DNA of 64,000 nucleotides from Edaphochlamys debaryana (lineage: Eukaryota > Chlorophyta > Chlorophyceae > Chlamydomonadales). Numbering within the stretch: position 1 is the first letter of the stretch; every line of letters starts with the position of its first letter. The position numbers were made by a program, and so were the translations under genes. The stretch covers positions 248,001-312,000 of the forward strand of contig JAEHOE010000066.1 in the NCBI GenBank assembly GCA_016858145.1, read 5' to 3'. Below, one piece after another: positions 58,526-64,000 of the stretch. Below the pieces are notes generated by a model. It searched no databases. It was given only the letters and a program-made list of their open reading frames with translations, and was not told where the DNA came from.

Positions 58526-58999
58526 CTACGTTGTGCTGTTGCCGTGGCCGTTGGGGCCATACCGGATCCAGCCACCGTACGGCCCGAGGGTGGGATCGAG
58601 CATGAGGAAGTCCCAGAGGTCGTCGTCGGGGCCGTAGGGCTGAGGTTGTTGGGCGGCGGCGGCGGGTGGCGGGGCGGGAGGGGCGGCGGCCGCGGCGCCC
58701 GGGGCCGGGCCGGCGGCTCCAGCGGGCACGGGCGCTGCACCGCCGGGCGGGGCAGCGGCGGCGCCATATGGTGGGGACATGATGTCGGCTGCGCGCATGG
58801 CCGCGTCGTACGCGGCGCTGTGGGCGTGGTCGAGCATGGCTGCGTTGTGGGCGTACAGGAGGGCGTTGTACGCGAGGACGCTGGGTGGCGGTGGGGGCCA
58901 GCCGGGCGGCTGCGGGGGCGGGGCGGCGGCCGCGGCTGCAGGGGCTGGCGGCTGGGGTGGGGCGGCGGCGACGGGGGGCGGGCCTGGCGGAGGTGGCGG
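58526..58999 (-). CDS. Possible Pro/Ala-rich hypothetical protein, last exon only
   Basis: From a possible acceptor (GGTCAG) at 58999 leftward, an open frame of 157 codons ends at 58526. It starts with PPPPPGPPPVAAAPPQPP, continues with SVLAYNALLYAHNAAMLDHA and HSAAYDAAMRAADIMSPPYG, an Ala/Pro stretch, then PYGPDDDLWDFLMLDPTLGP and a short tail. The middle is amphipathic and non-repetitive, which argues for real coding. An in-frame stop sits just upstream (59024-59026), so an earlier exon is needed; one candidate begins with the ATG at about 59150. I do not recognise the family. In GC-rich DNA this could still be chance. Confidence 0.35.
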   Translation of the reverse strand, partial: PPPPPGPPPVAAAPPQPPAPAAAAAAPPPQPPGWPPPPPSVLAYNALLYAHNAAMLDHAHSAAYDAAMRAADIMSPPYGAAAAPPGGAAPVPAGAAGPAPGAAAAAPPAPPPAAAAQQPQPYGPDDDLWDFLMLDPTLGPYGGWIRYGPNGHGNSTT

Positions 59000-59002
59000 C
59001 TG

Positions 59003-59082
59003 ACCGAGGGGCGGCGGCGGCGGTTACCGAGGGGCGGCGGCGGCGGTAGGGGGGCTGACCGAGGGGCGGCGGCGGCGGTAGG
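59003..59082 (+). repeat. Short GGC-rich tandem repeat
   Basis: Three copies of ACCGAGGGGCGGCGGCGGCG, the second followed by GTAGGGGGGCTG. It overlaps the 5' side of the possible Pro-rich gene and blurs its upstream exon structure. Confidence 0.8.
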
Positions 59083-59153
59083 GGGGTATGTAAGACAACG
59101 GGGCGTAGGGGGTAGTAGGCGTGGGACGGGCGATGGGCGACGGCATGCATGAC

Positions 59154-60116
59154 GTGTGGGACTGCACCTTCCCTGTCTGCGGAATACGGGCAAGTTCTCA
59201 GTGGGGGGTGTGTCTGAGCACTGAGCAGAGAGGAACTGTCAAGGCGCTGCGGTTGCTGCTGAAGGCATCTGAGGCTGAGTTTGTGGCTGCGGCGTGCACT
59301 AGCTGGGAGGGGGGCCTCACGGGCAACCCGGGCCTCTGCGGCCTGTCACCAGGCAGCGTGGGCAGTCCCGAGCGCAACCTGTTCTCGGCCGCTCTTGTCG
59401 GCGCTGCGTGGACGCCGTTGCTGACATTTGTGGTAGGTATTACAAGGCGTCTGGGACTGCACAAGGGCCGTCCACTTTCTTCCCACCGTTCCCAGCTCGC
59501 GACTCAGGCCGGTTACAGAGGTGCGAAGCCGGACCAGGAATTTGTGGCAGCCGAAAGGCAAGCTAAGGCAAACTACGCAGCTCATTTATGCTAGCTACGT
59601 TTCAGCGGCGATGGCGAGGGGAAAGCGGCCTCGACCCCGCACTCGGCGGACCTCGGCACCGTACGGGTTTCAATAGATGGGGCGACAGGCCGCGTCTTGA
59701 GCGTCTTGTTTTAGGAGATGCAGCTGCAATTCATAGTTCAGTAGCTAAAACGACGTCCATATGAACAGCGAAGCTTGAGGACCAAGCTCTAGGGCAGCAG
59801 CAGTGCCTGAGCGACGCTGTGTTTTCTCCCTGGACGCGAGCAATTCTCCAAGGATATCGCATAAGCATTGAGCAGCGTTTTAGGGCTTAGTTCCGAGGGT
59901 ACGCTGTCGTTGCCTTCAACGACGCAGGGAGCACCGCGGTCCTGAGCCTGTTGCCCTGAGCTGCCGTGACCACAAACGAGGGCAATAGGCTCAGGAGCAG
60001 CACATATCGCTGAGGTGCCCCTTCAACTATGCCAAAATCGGGCTAGCTGCACGCGGCGCGACAGCTCCCGTGTCAGCCCCTACCATGCCTGCGTGATCAC
60101 TCTACAATTGATTCCT
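59154..60116. other. Intergenic and upstream region of the second MYB-like gene
   Basis: About 960 bases with no supported gene. A + strand frame at 59121-59594 is open but shows no recognisable features. The part just before 60117 should be promoter and 5' UTR. Confidence 0.45.
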
Positions 60117-62874
60117 ATGGACGACGCGGACTATGCACCAAAGCGCGAGCGGCCGGGGAGGAGGCGGGGATGGACATCCGATGAGCTTGCCCTCCTCGCC
60201 AGGATTCACGCCCTACACGGGAATAAGTGGTAGGCGTACGGTCCAATTATCGATTCGCTGCAGCTTGAGGGCAAAAGGTGCAGTGCCAACCACTCGGCCC
60301 GCGACGAACCGCTGCCGCGCGACCTGACTGGTCACGACGCGCCTTTCCGCCGCCCGTGCACCATAGGACCCTCATCGCCAAGAGCTTCCGCGACAAGACT
60401 GACATGGACGTGAAGGTGAGTTTGGGCCCGAGCTCCAGGTGCCACTGGCGGCTACCGGCGTAAGGCCGGCATCCCAGACATGCTGGTGGTGACACACTTT
60501 TCCCGTTCGGGCCTGCGGTATCGACTTTCAAACGCAGCCATAAGGTCATGAAGATAGCGTGCATGGTAGTATCGAATCATCATCGTTTTAGGTCTTGGCG
60601 TCGACGTATATGTCCGACTGGCTGCTTCGGCGTATGTACACGCGGGCGTACGTTGCCCACCAGTCTAGCTGTGTCCCCCGTCCCGCACGTGCGCCAGAAG
60701 TTGAGAAACCCTTGCCGCCCGTGTGCTTCGCGAGGACCATGCAGTTCCCTCCTTTTATGCGCCTGAAGACTCCTCCCGACCCTGCCCTTGCCTGCCCCCA
60801 GAACATGTTTCACTCCACACTTCGCTGCAAGTCGGGCGCCGCCGCCGGTGCCTCCCACACGCTCCTGCGGGCCTACGTGCATGCGGTGGGGCCGACCTGC
60901 GACGACGAAGACCTGCGGAAGCAGGCCTACGAGGCGGCGCGGCAACAGGCCAAGGCAGGGGCGGCCAGCGGATCAGGCCCGCGGGCCAGGCAACGGAACA
61001 AAAGCCCCCCGACCTCGCCCCTCAGCAGCGGCTCCGAAGCTGAGGCTGGCGCTGAGGATTCCGCCGGCCCCAGCGGAGCCTCTCCCCGCATTACCCACGA
61101 CAGCCCGGCCGGGGCCCCCGCAGGCGGTTCACCCGGCATCGCCGCCGGCGGCTCCCCAGCGCGGCGCCGCAGCATCCCTGCCACAGCCGCCGCGACAGCT
61201 CCGTCGGTGCGCATCGAGCCCAGCAGCCCCGTCACCGGTACCGCCGCCGCCGCCGCCGCCGCCACGGCCACGGCGTCACTCACTTCTGCGGCCACGTCAC
61301 CGGGCGGCTTCGAGTCTGCCGGCGTCGCCCAAGCCACGCAAAAGATGGCGCGGCACTCCCTGCGGTCCGCGCCCACCCTTCGCAACCAGCTGGCGTCGCT
61401 GTTCACCGGCCCGGAGGACCGCAGCCCCGCCTGGCACCCCTCCGCCGCCGCCAGCCCCGGCGACATGCCCAACCGCCTCGGCCCGTCCTCTGGCTCATTC
61501 GGGCGCGGCAGCGGCGCCGCGGCGGGCAGCTACGGCCCCGGCAGCGCCATCCAAGCCCTTCAGTCGTCCGACCGCGCCGCCAGCGACTCTTGGCGCGGGC
61601 GTGCGCCCGGGGCTGCGCCCAGCTGGGCCGTGGGCGCGGCCCAAGACGCCGACGCTGCCGCTCCGCAGCCCCGGTCCGAGCGCCTGGCGGTCCTCGGCAA
61701 GCGGCGCAGCCTCGACGAGGCCGAGGACGGCTCGCAGCGTCACGAGCCGCAGAGCGCCTCCCTGCGCTCCTCGGGCAGCGGCCAGGGCGCGGAGGGCCCT
61801 GCCACGTGGGACCGGCCGGACTGGAGCGCGTTCCGGACCAGCTCCGGCGCCGGCGGCGGCAGCGTGAGGCCGGCCCTGGGCGAGGGCTCCTTCCGTGGCG
61901 GCGGCGCCGCTGCCGCTGCGGCGGCGCCGCCCGGCGGGTGGTCCCGCTGGAGCTATGGCTATGACGCCGGCGGCGGCGGCGGCGGCAGCAGGGGCCCAGG
62001 CGGAGGGCCCAGCTGGTCTGGCAACGCGGGGCCTCTGTCCGCCGACAACATGCTGACACGCCCCTTCCAGCGCCTGTCGGACGGTCTGCTGGGCCGCGGC
62101 GCGAGCCTGCCGCCGCCGCCTGGCTCCGCCCCCGCGACCTTCCTCATGCCGTCGCACACGCTCGCTAGCGCCACGCCCATCGACCCGCTCTCGCTCCTGG
62201 GACCCGCGGCCTTTGGTCGAGGCGTGGCCGGCGGCAGCACCGACGGCAGCGGCGCCCACACCATGCCAGCGGGCCTGTCCAGCGGCTACGATGCTGCTGC
62301 AGGCCCTCGGATGGCGCTCGGTGCGCTGGGGCAGGCCGCAGCCTTTCCAGCAGGCGGGGGCCGGACGTCGGAGGGCAGCGGCGGCGCTGCCGGCGGTGAC
62401 CCCGGCGGCGCGGCGGGTGCGGGGCGCAACGACCCCTGGCCCAGCGGCCGCGCCTCGCTCCGCCTGCCGCCTAGCGCCTCGGCCCTGGCGAGGCACCACG
62501 CGCTGCCCATGTTTGCCACGTCGCCTGCAGTGGCGCTGGGCACGTCTCTGGCCCTGCCGCCAGGCCACCAGGACCACCTCCGCTCCGCCGCGCAGGGCGC
62601 GTTCCTGACGGCCCCGGCTCAGCTGCAGCTGCATCAACAGCAGCAGCAGCAGCTGCAGCAGCAACAACAACAGCAGCAGCAGCAACTGCAGCAGCAGCAG
62701 CAGATGCATCTTCCGGTCCAGCGGGGCCCGGCCCAGGATGGCAGCAGCGTGGGTGTGAACGCCGCCGGGGCTCGCCCCTCGCCCCGCGACCTGCTGCTGG
62801 CTCCCCAAACCCAACAGTCGTCCCTTTGGGAACCGCCCAGCTGGGAGTCACTGATGGACCCAAGTGTGCTGTAG
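60117..62874 (+). CDS. Single-repeat MYB-like protein, copy 2 (744 residues, Gln-rich)
   Basis: Three exons join in frame: 60117-60229, 60367-60415 and 60802-62874 (2,235 nt). Residues 18-64 are the MYB/SANT-like repeat: GWTSDELALLARIHALHGNK, W38, TLIAKSFRDKTDMDVK and NMFHSTLRCK. The end matches the KTD-x-DVKN pattern of plant and animal MYB helix 3. LLRAYVHAVGPTCDDEDLRK follows, as in copy 1. The remainder is Ser/Ala/Gly/Pro-rich with a poly-Gln run (about residues 660-690) and ends SLWEPPSWESLMDPSVL. Start choice: MDDADYAPK here and MEDAAYTPK in copy 1 begin at the same place relative to the repeat. The open frame extends back to 60595, but 60416-60801 is an intron. Likely a nuclear regulator of unknown target. 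Confidence 0.84.
62629..62706 (+). repeat. CAG/CAA repeat encoding poly-glutamine
   Basis: A run of CAG and CAA codons interrupted by CTG (Leu) in the second MYB-like gene. Such tracts are common in activation regions and are prone to length change. Copy 1 lacks it. Confidence 0.9.
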
Positions 62875-64000
62875 GATGTGTTTTGAGCAATGAGAGAGGC
62901 GTACGCACGTGAGCACCCTTTTCTAAGGATAAATCAGCTAATAATCAATGATATTGGCGCGCATGGCGTGCGTTTGAGAAACGGGAGTCCAGAACCACAC
63001 GGTTACAGCCGGCTTACACCGGTACAAAGGAGGGTGTTGCGATGATCTCTTAAGCAAGCTTACTGTCTCGATTTAAGAGGTGTGTACGGGATTTCGGGGC
63101 GGACTCATGTGCGTGCTCTGCCGTACCGTGCGGTATGGGTCAAGGGTCAAGGAGCATAGCGTTCCAGGCCAAGATGCGCGTGGTTCAAGCCTTGGTGCCA
63201 CGCGCTGTGGCATGCATGCGATCTTATGAGACTTTTGGTTCTCAAAGCGGTTTGGTTTGAGGGTGTCCTGAGCTTACAGAACTACAACAGCAACAACTAC
63301 AATCCAGCAGCAGCGCTGCATATCCTACTTTTGCCCTTTTGGCGGAGTCCAATGCGGATGTCCTGAACACAATCTGGCGGCGAATGTGTCGTGCAGAAAT
63401 CCTTGAAAGTATGCGCACATTGGCATGAGGGTATGCTCAGGCCCTTGGTGGCCTGGCTCCCGCCGCACACTGTCCAGTCTGGGGTATTGAAACGTGGAGG
63501 TGTCACTGCAAGCCCAAGGAGGGTGCCAAATGCAGAGCTCCGTGCTGCGTTAGAGAATCGCTTTGAATGAGCCAAGGTAAAACGCTCTTCCCGCACGGGT
63601 TTACTGAAATAAGCACTACCAGTTGCCCGGTACCGCACATTTGTTCGGGACCGTGTGGCGGCTGCTGCAGGAGTCAAGCAAGTAGCGGGGGTTACACTGT
63701 CGTTTGTGGCAGCTCACTCATCGTGGGGGTTAGTCACGGTTTTATATTCAAGGAGGTCTGCGTCGTTTTGAAACTGTCTATGGATTGGTGGCAATAAGAA
63801 CATGCGGCGCCTGTCAGTGAACTTTGGCAGGGCTCAGGCGCGTGAGTTCATGAGAACGCGCGAGGGGTGGGCGGAGCTGCCCTGGACTGGTGTGGCTGCT
63901 GTGGACTCTCTGCCTGCCTTTAATTGTCGTCGAGGCACGGTTGACCTGAGCTGTGTGCCAGGTGGCGAGGACCGAGCAATAGATGCCTGTGGGGCGGGGG
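62875..64000. other. 3' UTR and intergenic stretch to the window end
   Basis: About 1.1 kb after the second MYB-like stop, including a CAACAGCAACAACTACAA phrase near 63285. No gene, RNA or repeat family is recognisable. The last 200 bases could belong to a gene outside the window. Confidence 0.45.

Noticed and set aside
59121..59594. 157-codon + strand open frame
   Set aside because: No recognisable features, it overlaps a GGC repeat and the possible minus-strand gene, and no splice or conservation evidence was visible.
60595..60801. N-terminal extension of the second MYB-like open frame starting at 60595
   Set aside because: The joined exon 60415/60802 completes a MYB helix (DVK then NMFHSTLRCK), and the first MYB-like copy has unrelated sequence in the same intron.
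1..64000. tRNA, rRNA or other structured RNA genes
   Set aside because: I scanned for T-loop-like GGTTC..A..CC signatures with matching stems and found none I could support by eye; a covariance-model scan would be decisive.

Overview
This window is nuclear DNA from a green alga, most likely a volvocine such as Chlamydomonas or a close relative. It is very GC-rich, its genes carry many short introns with gtgag/gtgcg donors and cag acceptors, long Ala/Gly/Pro/Gln low-complexity stretches are common, and it contains a flagellar (axonemal) dynein heavy chain. The species cannot be fixed from the sequence alone.

Layout. 1-0.9 kb: 3' end of an ankyrin-repeat gene (+). 1.8-22.6 kb: one 20.8-kb DNA transposon of the KDZ (Kyakuja-Dileera-Zisupton) type. 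An exact 8-bp target-site duplication (CCTTCAGC) flanks it, its tips read CAGGGTTGC/GCAACCCTG, and it has terminal inverted repeats of about 1.2 kb. It holds two convergent genes: an intact 954-residue DDE transposase (+, 9 exons), and a protein of about 2,000 residues (-, about 20 exons) with zinc fingers including a PHD finger, a set of tandemly duplicated Pro/Gly-rich exons, and a C-terminal Ulp1-type cysteine protease. Between them lie a triplicated copy of the transposase 3' end, a 63-bp minisatellite and a 1.7-kb spacer. 23.3-26.5 kb: a single-repeat MYB-like gene (+). 29.6-56.4 kb: a complete axonemal dynein heavy chain gene (+, about 70 exons, about 4,140 residues), with two small non-autonomous transposons in its introns. 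58.5-59.0 kb: a possible small Pro/Ala-rich gene (-). 60.1-62.9 kb: a second MYB-like gene (+), paralogous to the first with the same split MYB repeat and the same C-terminal motif. The rest is UTR-like or intergenic sequence.

How it fits together. In the transposon the inner edge of each near-identical TIR lies just upstream of a start codon (20 bp for the transposase, 62 bp for the protease gene). This suggests that the same duplicated sequence drives both genes inward. Both reading frames join cleanly across all the splice sites I checked, so the copy looks intact and fairly young. The dynein gene and the two MYB-like genes are ordinary host genes, all on the + strand.

Limits: exon boundaries were read by eye from splice signals, phase and protein continuity. 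No search, alignment or expression data was available.
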